DNA of 64,000 nt. Origin: CAYXDO01 sp964463485. Lineage in GTDB: Bacteria > Myxococcota > Kuafuiibacteriia > Kuafuiibacteriales > Kuafuiibacteriaceae. The stretch's first letter is position 1. Every line of letters begins with the position of its first letter. The translations under genes were made by a program, and so were the position numbers. The DNA lies in the NCBI GenBank assembly GCA_964463485.1, contig CAYXDO010000050.1:1-64000 (forward strand). The letters are read 5' to 3'. The notes beneath the pieces are model-generated. The model saw only the letters and a list, made by a program, of their open reading frames with translations, was not told the origin of the DNA and did no database searches. Shown here piece by piece: positions 24,360-32,198 of this stretch.

Positions 24360-25123
24360 GTGAAGACGGGACCATCCTTGCATACGAAGCTACGACCAAG
24401 CTGGCAATGCCCGCACACGCCCACCGCACACTTCATGTTGCGCTCCATCGACACGCAGATTCGGGATCCATCGAGGCCCTTCTGCTGGAGCTCCCGCGCC
24501 ACGAACCTCATCATGACCTCGGGCCCGCACACGAACGCGACCGCGTCAGGTGCGACGTCGAGTCCGGGCAGAAGCTTCGTCACCAACCCGACGTGGCCAC
24601 GCCAGGACCGGTCCGCGCGATCGACGGCCACCCGAACTCTGGTGTCGAACCGACTCCGCCACCGCGTCAGATCGTCGACGAACAGCAAGTCTCCCGGCGT
24701 TCGCGCGCCGACCACGATCGCCACTCTCTCATACTCATCTCGGTGAGCCAGCACGTGCAGCACCACGGGCCTGAGCGGCGCGAGCCCGATTCCACCAGCG
24801 ACGATCACCACGTCGTGGTGCCGGGCGAAATCGACCGGCCAGCCCCGCCCGAACGGACCGCGTACTCCTACAGTATTCCCAACCTCCAGACGCTCCAAAG
24901 CTCGCGTGATGCCGCCGACCGACCGAATGGTGTGCACGAGGGACCCGCGATCGGCGGGGTCTCCGGAGATCGAGATCGGCACCTCACCAGCTCCGAACGC
25001 CCAAAGCATGTTGAATTGTCCAGGTGCAAACTCGGCGGGCCCCTCCAAAGTCAACGTGAAGGTATCGACGGTATCTCGTCGCACCGCCCGAAGCGCACGC
25101 GGCTCTGGAACCATGGCCTTCAT
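24317..25123 (-). CDS. hydG: Group 3b hydrogenase FAD/NAD(P)-binding gamma subunit
   Basis: 268 residues. A ferredoxin-NADP reductase-like module: FAD-binding APGQFNMLWAFGAGEVPISIS, NAD(P)-binding VVIVAGGIGLAPLRPVV, and CGPEVMMRFV; the C-terminal [2Fe-2S] motif is MKCAVGVCGHCQLG..FVCKDGPVF. In group 3b enzymes this subunit exchanges electrons with NADP(H). The C-terminus (LHVREL) looks complete. The ATG overlaps the cNMP protein stop by 4 bp. The next operon gene, hydD, is displaced 4.5 kb away. Confidence 0.92.
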   Translation of the reverse strand: MKAMVPEPRALRAVRRDTVDTFTLTLEGPAEFAPGQFNMLWAFGAGEVPISISGDPADRGSLVHTIRSVGGITRALERLEVGNTVGVRGPFGRGWPVDFARHHDVVIVAGGIGLAPLRPVVLHVLAHRDEYERVAIVVGARTPGDLLFVDDLTRWRSRFDTRVRVAVDRADRSWRGHVGLVTKLLPGLDVAPDAVAFVCGPEVMMRFVARELQQKGLDGSRICVSMERNMKCAVGVCGHCQLGRSFVCKDGPVFTYSELEPRLHVREL

Positions 25124-25578
25124 TCGCGCCGACCGTACATGTCGAGCCCGACGAGGCGTGCTCGCATGAGTCTCTCGTGCACGTGAAACAGGAGCCGCTT
25201 GGTGAGCGCATATCCCAGCACCGGATCAGCCTCCATCTCGCGAGACATCGCCGGTCCATCGATCCGGAGCGCACCCGCCGCACCCATCGCGCGGGCCTCG
25301 AGGTGCCACCGCCGCGGTGGAAACAGACTCGACCAGCCGAGCACGTCACCCTCTGTGAGTGTCTCGATCACGATCGGCCCACCCGGCGAGTCCACCTCCA
25401 AGGAAATTCGACCGGAGGTCAAGATCCACATGGATGTCGCACTCTCTCCTTCGCGAAAGAGAAACTCACCCGACACCAAATGAACCCGGGTTGTGTGCGC
25501 GGCGAGCCTCTCCGCGAAGGGCTCCTCGAGCCCCGCGAGCGCGCCGCGCGCGCGTAGTGTCCTGGCCAACTCGTTCAT
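25120..25578 (-). CDS. Cyclic-nucleotide-binding domain protein within the hydrogenase operon
   Basis: 152 residues from the ATG at 25578. A single Crp-type cNMP-binding beta-roll is seen (VHLVSGEFLFREGESATSMWILTSGRISL, VIETLTEGDVLGWSSLF), and no helix-turn-helix follows. The phosphate-binding cassette is weakly conserved (GWSSLFPPRRWH), so binding of cAMP/cGMP is uncertain. Four-bp overlaps with hydB and hydG show it is made with the hydrogenase. It is probably a regulatory or assembly subunit tied to the enzyme rather than a transcription factor. Confidence 0.88.
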   Translation of the reverse strand: MNELARTLRARGALAGLEEPFAERLAAHTTRVHLVSGEFLFREGESATSMWILTSGRISLEVDSPGGPIVIETLTEGDVLGWSSLFPPRRWHLEARAMGAAGALRIDGPAMSREMEADPVLGYALTKRLLFHVHERLMRARLVGLDMYGRRE

Positions 25579-26699
25579 CCCTGCCTCCGCGCCTCGTCGT
25601 CCTTCACGAAGCTCTTTGCCACTTCCACGAAATCGATTCCCGCCGGACACCAGGTCGTGCAGCGTCCGCAACCCACGCAGCCGCTGGTACCGAACTGCGC
25701 CGACCACGTCCCGAGCTTGTGAGTCATCCACTGGCGGTACCGCGCGGCGCCGCTGCGGCGGACGCTCCCACCATGGAGATAGGAGTGAGTCGTCGAGAAG
25801 CAGGAGTCCCACCGTTGATGGCGAGTGGCCTCGGTGCCGGTCAAGTCGGTCGTGTCCTCGAACGTCACACAGAAGCAGGTGGGACACACCAACGTGCAGT
25901 TCGTGCAACTCATACACCGGGCCGCCAGGCCGCTCCAGCGCTTCGACTCGAGCGCGCGATCGAAGACCTCCGGCAACGGAGCCACGTCGAGCTCCCGAGT
26001 CAGGGCCGAGCTCGCGGCGCGCTCTACCGAGTCCCGGGCTTCGAGATCGGCTGAGGTCGCCGAGGCCGAACTCACCTTCGCGAGCAAGCTCGCCCCCTTC
26101 TCGGTACCAACCTCGACCACGAAGCGATGCTCCGGCTCGAGAAGCTCCGTCAGCGCCAAGTCGAAGCCGCTCCTCACCGAAGGCCCCGTACCCATCGAGC
26201 CGCAAAAGCACATCGCCGAAGGCCTCGAGCAATTCACGGCGACCACGAACATCGACGCTCGTCGACCCGCATATCGCTCGTCCGCGAGAGGACCGTGGAT
26301 GAGAATTCGATCCTGCGCCGCGATCGCCGCCAGGTCGCACCCTCGCGCGCCGACGAACGCCAACGGTCGCTCGTCGCCCGGGTCGCGAGTGACTTCGAAA
26401 CTCGGTCCGACTCGGCGCGCCCGAAACAGCACACGTTCGGACGGATACAGCCACTTCTTCGGAGACTCCGGACCCACCGCAAACCCGAACACGACGCCGC
26501 TCGCTCCTTCGACCAGCTGGGAGCGCCCGGGTGAGTCCTCCAGCCTCATCCCGATGGGAAGCTCAAATAGACTCCCGATCTCCGCAAAGACGATGGAACC
26601 ATTTCGCGAACTCGGTCCGAGCACTCGATAATCCAGAGCGAGCTCGCGAATCAGCCGGTCGAGTCCATCCCGAGCTATCACCGCCGCCACACTCCGCAA
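25575..26699 (-). CDS. hydB: Group 3b hydrogenase iron-sulfur beta subunit
   Basis: 374 residues from a TTG at 26699; GTGs at 26690 and 26681 are alternatives, the last with GGAG at good spacing. Two [4Fe-4S] motifs are near the C-terminus: CMSCTNCTLVCPTC and CVGCGRCTTWCPAG. GARGCDLAAIAAQDRIL and VAVNCSRPSAMCFCGSMGTGP are typical of the anaerobic sulfite reductase A/HydB family. It carries electrons between the NADPH-binding HydG and the HydDA core. It is first in the hydB-cNMP-hydG operon and divergent from nifJ. Confidence 0.92.
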   Translation of the reverse strand: MRSVAAVIARDGLDRLIRELALDYRVLGPSSRNGSIVFAEIGSLFELPIGMRLEDSPGRSQLVEGASGVVFGFAVGPESPKKWLYPSERVLFRARRVGPSFEVTRDPGDERPLAFVGARGCDLAAIAAQDRILIHGPLADERYAGRRASMFVVAVNCSRPSAMCFCGSMGTGPSVRSGFDLALTELLEPEHRFVVEVGTEKGASLLAKVSSASATSADLEARDSVERAASSALTRELDVAPLPEVFDRALESKRWSGLAARCMSCTNCTLVCPTCFCVTFEDTTDLTGTEATRHQRWDSCFSTTHSYLHGGSVRRSGAARYRQWMTHKLGTWSAQFGTSGCVGCGRCTTWCPAGIDFVEVAKSFVKDDEARRQG

Positions 26700-26703
26700 C
26701 CCT

Positions 26704-26761
26704 GCAATCCGTGATCACGACGCCCTGACTTCTGCCCCCATCCGAGTCACGCACGGATTGC
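26704..26761. promoter_or_regulatory. Inverted repeats in the hydB-nifJ divergent control region
   Basis: A perfect 10-bp inverted repeat, gcaatccgtg (26704-26713) and cacggattgc (26752-26761), is spaced by 38 bp. A separate perfect palindrome CGTGATCACG (26710-26719) overlaps the first arm. Both lie in the 153 bp between hydB and nifJ. They are candidate operator sites for a shared redox regulator; no regulator gene is adjacent. Confidence 0.55.
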
Positions 26762-26852
26762 GTTGAATCCACTGCGATGCGTCGAAGCGTGCGCCAGGAG
26801 GCCGCTCTCCTTGCCACGCGTCTGCGCACGCAGGTTGCAGACACTCTCGCCC

Positions 26853-29800
26853 GTGCACGGACATGGCATTACCCTGGACGGCAACGAAGCCGCCGCTCTC
26901 GTTGCTTATCGACTGAGTGAGGTGATCGCGATCTACCCCATCACGCCGGCGTCGGCGATGGGTGAGCTCGCAGACGCGTGGGCGACTTCCGAGAAGCCCA
27001 ACCTCTGGGGCGCGGTCCCCGAAGTCATCGAGATGCAGAGTGAGGCCGGAGCCGCGGGCGCGGTGCATGGCGCGCTCCAGGGAGGCTCCCTCGCGACGAC
27101 GTTCACCTCGTCGCAGGGCTTGCTTCTCATGGTGCCCAACATGTTCAAGATCGCGGGCGAGCTCACGCCGTGTGTCATTCACGTGGCCGCGCGCGCGCTC
27201 GCCGCGCACGCACTCTCCATCTTCGGCGACCATAGCGACGTGATGGCGGTGCGACAAACCGGCTGGGCGATGTTGGCCTCCGCCGGCGTGCAGGAAGCGC
27301 ATGACTTTGCGTTGATTGCCCACGCCGCCACGCTTCGCGCCCGCGTGCCGTTCCTTCACTTCTTCGACGGATTCAGGACGTCCCACGAAATCAACCAAGT
27401 GGTCCCCATCGGCGACTCGGTGATGTCGGCGATGGTCCCCGATGTGCTCGTGCTCGAGCATAAGAATCGATCCCTCTCTCCCGATCGACCGGTGCTCCGC
27501 GGCTCGGCTCAGAACCCAGACGTGTACTTTCAGGGCCGGGAGGCCGGCAACCCATTCTACCGACAGCTCCCGAGCATCGTGGAGGAGTGTTTCTTCGAGC
27601 TCGCGCGCCACACCGGTCGGAGTTACCGGCTCTTCGAGTACACCGGGCATCCCGATGCCGAGCGAGTGATCATCGTGATGGGTTCCGGCGGCGAGACGGT
27701 CGTGGAGACCGTCGGTGAGTTGACCCGGCGGGGCGAGAAAGTAGGCGTCGTCCAAGTGCGGCTGTTCAGGCCCTTCTCGGCCTCGCACTTTCTCTCGGCC
27801 ATTCCGGCGAGCACCAAGTCGATCGCGGTCCTCGATCGCACGAAGGAGCCGGGGGCTCCGGCGGAGCCGCTCTTCCAGGACGTCGCCACGGCCCTGTACG
27901 AGGCGGGCCGCTCGGTTCGACTGATTGGAGGTCGGTTTGGGCTGGCCTCCAAAGAGTTCACACCAGCCATGGCCAAGTCCGTCTTCGACGAGCTCTCCAA
28001 AGTGGAGCCAAAGCGTCGGTTCACCGTCGGCATCGTGGACGATGTGGAGCGCCTCTCGCTCGACTACGACCTCACCTTCGACGCGGAGGTCGAGCCGAAG
28101 GACGAGATTCGAGCGCTGTTCTACGGCCTCGGAAGTGATGGAACCGTCGGTGCCAACAAAGACTCGGTGAAAATCGTCGGCCAGCACACCTCCCACTATG
28201 CGCAGGGGTACTTCGTCTACGACTCGAAGAAGTCCGGCTCGATGACTGTCTCCCACCTGAGATTCTCACCTCGGCCCATCCGCCGCCCGTACCTCGTGCG
28301 TTCGGCGAGCTTCATCGGAATTCACCACGACTCGTTCCTCGATCGCGACGATCTGCTCGAGGCCGCGGAGCCTGGCGCGGTGCTGCTGCTCAACTTGCCG
28401 GAGCCGAAGGAAGTCGTTTGGTCGCGACTCTCCTCGGCGTGGCAGCGAATCATTCACGAGCGCGACATCGAGGTCTACGTCATCGACGCCGCCGGGGTGG
28501 CCAAAGAGGCTGGCTTGGGCGGCCGTATCAACACCATCATGATGACTTGCTTCTTCGCCGTGAGCGGAGTGCTTCCCGAGAAGGAGGCCATGGCGAAGAT
28601 AAAAGAGTCCATTCAGAAGACGTACGGCGGCAAGGGGCGCGTCGTCGTCGAGCGCAACGTGGCGGCCGTCGACACGACGCTCAACCACATGCACAAGGTC
28701 CCGCGCGGGCCCGTGAGTCCGATGCGGGTCTCGTTCCCATCGCGGGACGTACCCGACTTCGTTCGTAGAGTCACCGAGCAACTCATGCTCGGGCGAGGGG
28801 ACTCGCTGCCGGTGAGCGCGATGCCCATCGACGGAACCTTCCCCGTCGGGACGTCGCGTTTCGAGCGCCGAAATATCTCTTCCGAGATCCCTTCATGGGT
28901 TCCGGAGCTGTGCATTCAGTGCGGAAAATGCGCTTTGGTGTGCCCGCACGCGGCGGTGCAAATCAAGGCCTACAAAAACGGTACCGACCCGGCTGGGTTC
29001 CTGTCGATGCCCTACAAGGGCAAGGAGCTCCCGGAAGGGACGAGGTTCACGATTCAGACGGCGCCCGAGGACTGCACGGGCTGCACGCTCTGCGTCGAGG
29101 TGTGTCCGGCCAAGGACAAAAAGCAGGTGAGCCGCAAGGCGCTCAACATGGTGGCAAAGTCTCCCGTGCTCGAGACTCAAAAGGACAATTGGGAGCACTT
29201 CCTGAAGCTGCCCGCCGCCGATCGATCCCTCGTCCGCGCCAATACGGTCAAAGGAAGTCAGCTCCTCGAGCCGCTCTTCTTGACCTCGGGTGCTTGCTCG
29301 GGTTGCGGTGAGACTCCGTACCTGAAGCTCGTGACGCAGCTCTACGGAGATCGGATGGTCGTGGCCAACGCGACCGGCTGCAGCTCGATCTACGGAGGAA
29401 ATCTGCCGACGACTCCGTGGGCGGCCAACGGCGAAGGGCGAGGACCGGCTTGGGCTAACTCACTGTTCGAAGACAACGCCGAGTTCGGGCTCGGGATCCG
29501 AATCGGCCTCGACCACCGAAGGACGCTCGCTCGGATGCTGTTGAAGGGTCTGTCGGCCGAAATCGGCGAGACCCTCAGCGGCGAGATCTTGAGTTGGACC
29601 TACCACGACGAGGCGTCGGTCGCTCCTCAGCGAGCCCGCATCGAGGAGCTGGGCCGCAGGCTGACCCAACTCGACGTTCCGGCCGCGCGACGCCTGCTCG
29701 CGCTCACCGGTGATCTCATCGACCGCTCGGTGTGGATCATCGGCGGAGACGGCTGGGCCTATGACATCGGCTACGGCGGTCTGGATCACGTGATCGCCTC

Positions 29801-30395
29801 CGGCCGGAACGTGAACATCTTGGTTCTCGACACCGAGGTCTACTCGAACACGGGCGGTCAGGCCTCCAAGGCTACGCCAAGAGGTGCGATCGCCAAGTTC
29901 GCTTCGAGCGGCAAGAAATCGCCGAAGAAGGACCTCGCGATGCTCGCGGTGAGTTACGGCAACGTATATGTCGCGCGCGTGGCCTTCGGCTCCGACGATC
30001 GTCAGACGCTCGAGGCCCTGCTCGAGGCGGAGAGTTACCCGGGACCGTCCCTCGTCGTCGCGTACAGTCACTGCATCGCCCACGGCATACCCATGCACAA
30101 AGGGCTCGAACAGCAATCGCTCGCGGTGAGCTCTGGCCACTGGCCGCTCTTTCGCTACGACCCGAGGAAGTTGGAAGAGCGCAAGAACCCCCTCAGCTTG
30201 GACAGCAAGGCTCCGAAGGTTCCGCTCGAAAAATACGCGTACAATGAGGGCCGGTACAAGATGCTCACGCGTATCAAGCCAAAAGAAGCGAAGGAGGCGA
30301 TGGAAGCGGCCGATCGGGAGGCCAAGGAGCGTTATGCGATGCTCGAGGCCTTGAAGGACTCCTTCGAAAAGGGCCTCAAGAAGGAGTATCACTGA
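26853..30395 (+). CDS. nifJ: Pyruvate:ferredoxin/flavodoxin oxidoreductase
   Basis: 1180 residues from a GTG at 26853, chosen because LDGNEAAALVAYRLSEV then follows as in homologues. Domain order is standard for single-chain PFOR: N-terminal pyrimidine-binding (YPITPASAMGE), the gamma-like domain, two [4Fe-4S] sites (CIQCGKCALVCP, CTGCTLCVEVCP), the domain VI cluster ligands (GACSGCGETPY, ATGCSSIYGGNLP) and the TPP site GDGWAYDIGYGGLDH. It oxidises pyruvate to acetyl-CoA and reduces ferredoxin or flavodoxin. A 1-nt gap precedes the DHOD-like gene. It probably feeds low-potential electrons under low oxygen, in parallel with the adjacent hydrogenase. Confidence 0.95.
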   Translation: MHGHGITLDGNEAAALVAYRLSEVIAIYPITPASAMGELADAWATSEKPNLWGAVPEVIEMQSEAGAAGAVHGALQGGSLATTFTSSQGLLLMVPNMFKIAGELTPCVIHVAARALAAHALSIFGDHSDVMAVRQTGWAMLASAGVQEAHDFALIAHAATLRARVPFLHFFDGFRTSHEINQVVPIGDSVMSAMVPDVLVLEHKNRSLSPDRPVLRGSAQNPDVYFQGREAGNPFYRQLPSIVEECFFELARHTGRSYRLFEYTGHPDAERVIIVMGSGGETVVETVGELTRRGEKVGVVQVRLFRPFSASHFLSAIPASTKSIAVLDRTKEPGAPAEPLFQDVATALYEAGRSVRLIGGRFGLASKEFTPAMAKSVFDELSKVEPKRRFTVGIVDDVERLSLDYDLTFDAEVEPKDEIRALFYGLGSDGTVGANKDSVKIVGQHTSHYAQGYFVYDSKKSGSMTVSHLRFSPRPIRRPYLVRSASFIGIHHDSFLDRDDLLEAAEPGAVLLLNLPEPKEVVWSRLSSAWQRIIHERDIEVYVIDAAGVAKEAGLGGRINTIMMTCFFAVSGVLPEKEAMAKIKESIQKTYGGKGRVVVERNVAAVDTTLNHMHKVPRGPVSPMRVSFPSRDVPDFVRRVTEQLMLGRGDSLPVSAMPIDGTFPVGTSRFERRNISSEIPSWVPELCIQCGKCALVCPHAAVQIKAYKNGTDPAGFLSMPYKGKELPEGTRFTIQTAPEDCTGCTLCVEVCPAKDKKQVSRKALNMVAKSPVLETQKDNWEHFLKLPAADRSLVRANTVKGSQLLEPLFLTSGACSGCGETPYLKLVTQLYGDRMVVANATGCSSIYGGNLPTTPWAANGEGRGPAWANSLFEDNAEFGLGIRIGLDHRRTLARMLLKGLSAEIGETLSGEILSWTYHDEASVAPQRARIEELGRRLTQLDVPAARRLLALTGDLIDRSVWIIGGDGWAYDIGYGGLDHVIASGRNVNILVLDTEVYSNTGGQASKATPRGAIAKFASSGKKSPKKDLAMLAVSYGNVYVARVAFGSDDRQTLEALLEAESYPGPSLVVAYSHCIAHGIPMHKGLEQQSLAVSSGHWPLFRYDPRKLEERKNPLSLDSKAPKVPLEKYAYNEGRYKMLTRIKPKEAKEAMEAADREAKERYAMLEALKDSFEKGLKKEYH

Positions 30396-30396
30396 G

Positions 30397-31413
30397 ATGG
30401 ACCTTTCTACGAAGTATCTGGGACTCACGCTGAAGAGCCCCATCGTGCCGTCAGCAGGGCCGCTGTCGAGGTCCGTCGACGTGGCCAAGCAGCTCGAGGA
30501 CGCGGGCGCCCCCGCGATCGTGCTCTATTCGCTCTTCGAAGAGCAAATCAACCGAGAGCTCGAGGAGCTCGACGAGTTTCTCTCCCAGGGCACGGAGGGC
30601 TACGCGGAGTCGCTGAGTTACTTTCCGGAGCCCGAGAGCTTCCACCTCGACCCCGACAGCTACCTCGATCACGTACGCAAGCTGAAGGAGTCGCTTTCGA
30701 TCCCGGTGATCGCGAGCCTCAACGGCGTCTCGTCGGGCGGGTGGATTCAGTACGCGCGTTATCTGGAACAGGCGGGCGCGAACGCCATCGAGCTCAACAT
30801 CTACTTCGTACCCACCGATCCGACCCTGCCTGGCGACCTCGTCGAAGAAAACGCGATCAAGACGGTGGCCGAGGTTCGAAAGTCGGTGGAGATTCCGGTC
30901 GCGGTAAAACTGTCCCCCTTCTTCTCCAACCTGGCCTACACGGCCAAGCGCATGACCGAGGCTGGTGCCAACGGGTTGGTCCTGTTCAATCGATTCTACC
31001 AGCCGGATCTCGACCTCGAGGTGCTCGACGTCGTGCCGAAGGTCCACCTCTCCACGTCGGCCGACCTGACCCTGCCGCTCCGGTGGGTCGCGATCCTCTA
31101 CCGGAAAGTAAACGCGAGCCTCGCGCTGACGACCGGCGTGCATACTCATCTCGATGCGCTCAAAGCGCTGATGGCGGGTGCGGACATCGCGATGATGTGC
31201 GCCGCGCTGCTCGAGCACGGACCCGGCCACCTACGAGTCGTGTTGGATGCGATGACGAAGTGGCTCGAGGAGCATGAGTACGGGTCGATCGAGGAGCTCA
31301 AGGGATGTATGAGTCACAAGAACGTGGCCGATCCGTCGAGCTTCGAGCGCGCGCACTACATGCGAGCGCTCAACTCATTCCAGCCGCCGTACGCGGCGAG
31401 AGCGAAGCGGTGA
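30397..31413 (+). CDS. Dihydroorotate dehydrogenase-like flavoprotein
   Basis: 338 residues, a TIM-barrel FMN enzyme of the PyrD family: MDLSTKYLGLTLKSPIVPSAGPL, IPVIASLNGVSSGGW, ANAIELNIYFVPT, VAVKLSPFF, and ALTTGVHTHLDALKALMAGAD. The PyrD catalytic base is not evident in the expected loop, and such genes are often found after nifJ, so an electron-transfer or amino-acid/pyrimidine catabolic role tied to PFOR is more likely than pyrimidine synthesis. Its ATG follows the nifJ stop by 1 nt. Confidence 0.85.
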   Translation: MDLSTKYLGLTLKSPIVPSAGPLSRSVDVAKQLEDAGAPAIVLYSLFEEQINRELEELDEFLSQGTEGYAESLSYFPEPESFHLDPDSYLDHVRKLKESLSIPVIASLNGVSSGGWIQYARYLEQAGANAIELNIYFVPTDPTLPGDLVEENAIKTVAEVRKSVEIPVAVKLSPFFSNLAYTAKRMTEAGANGLVLFNRFYQPDLDLEVLDVVPKVHLSTSADLTLPLRWVAILYRKVNASLALTTGVHTHLDALKALMAGADIAMMCAALLEHGPGHLRVVLDAMTKWLEEHEYGSIEELKGCMSHKNVADPSSFERAHYMRALNSFQPPYAARAKR

Positions 31414-31580
31414 CTCGAGGCGGGTCGGGCTGGGTCTCCACGAACGGACTCGCACGGAAAGCTAGTCGACTCATGAACGAGGTGTGTGTCCACGATGTCA
31501 TGCGACGCTGCCCCGACCTCATCGATGTGTCCGGCCTGTAACCGGCCCCGCGGATTTCGAAGGTCAGCTCCAGGACGGAT

Positions 31581-31796
31581 TCATCCCCAACTCATCGAGA
31601 GCTTGCGTTTGTTCAAGACGCAGTCCCGGAGGTATAGGTTGATGAGGTTCTGATACGGCACGCCGGTCTCATCCGCCATCTGCTTGAAGTAGGAGATCAC
31701 GTCCTCGCCGAGACGGATGGTCACCTGCTTCTTCAGTCGGCTTGCATAGGGGTTCTTGCGGGCCTCCATTTTGTCGAACTCGTACTCGTCTTTCAT
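31581..31796 (-). CDS. brnA: BrnA-type antitoxin
   Basis: 71 residues from the ATG at 31796. A BrnA/COG3514-like ribbon-helix-helix antitoxin: KKQVTIRLGEDVISYFKQMADETGVPYQNLINLYLRDC. The frame is intact. The ATG overlaps what would have been the brnT stop (ACATGA, TGA at 31793-31795), so the pair was once coupled. It probably also represses the operon promoter. Confidence 0.85.
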   Translation of the reverse strand: MKDEYEFDKMEARKNPYASRLKKQVTIRLGEDVISYFKQMADETGVPYQNLINLYLRDCVLNKRKLSMSWG

Positions 31797-32078
31797 GTTC
31801 GGCTCCCTTGCTTCCCTTGGCTCCCATAGACCCGGCGCTCACGGAGTGTCGCCCGACGGGCGGAGATGATGCGGATAACCTCGCCGATCGTCTGGTAGCA
31901 GTGCACGAAGCTCGCCGCTCAGCCCAAGGAGCAGGAACCGATCCTCGTCGTAGGAGTGGTCGGGGTCGTCGAAGAGGAGGGCGTTGTCGTCGTAAAAGAC
32001 GGTGCTCGCCTCGTCGAACGAGATCTTGTGCTTTTTCTCGTTCGCCACGCTCTTCTGCTTGTCCCACTCGAAGTGCAT
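31793..32078 (-). pseudogene. brnT: BrnT-type toxin, frameshifted
   Basis: The N-terminal part is a typical BrnT RNase toxin: FEWDKQKSVANEKKHKISFDEASTVFYDD, then DEDRFLLLGLSG. From about 31905-31918 the frame breaks and the intact frame ends early at 31839. In the neighbouring frame the family C-terminus continues: SFVHCYQTIGEVIRIISARRATLRE up to a TGA that overlaps the brnA start. About six residues expected between LGLS and HCY are missing, so a deletion of roughly 17-20 nt is the likely cause. The toxin is probably inactive. Confidence 0.8.
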
Positions 32079-32101
32079 CCAGGTTCGACCGTGTCAACTA
32101 C

Positions 32102-32130
32102 ATCATAATTACGACCCAGTGTGCGTGCAA
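32102..32130 (-). promoter_or_regulatory. Promoter for the brnTA locus
   Basis: On the minus strand a TTGCAC -35 (32125-32130) and a TATGAT -10 (32102-32107) are separated by exactly 17 bp, ending 23 bp upstream of the brnT ATG. This is one of the few near-consensus sigma-70-type promoters in the window. Confidence 0.55.
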
Positions 32131-32198
32131 GCCAGTCGACGCGATCCGCGTGGTTGGGTCAGCCCGGCGACTCTCTCGACGCTGCCCGAGGGGCCGAA

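Noticed and set aside
25579..26454. Long minus-strand extension before the cNMP protein
   Set aside because: It overlaps hydB in another frame and lacks any family match; the ATG at 25578 forms the ATGA junction.
31414..31580. Small gene after the DHOD-like gene (short frame ending at 31541)
   Set aside because: The frame is very short, without a Shine-Dalgarno or family match; it looks like spacer sequence.
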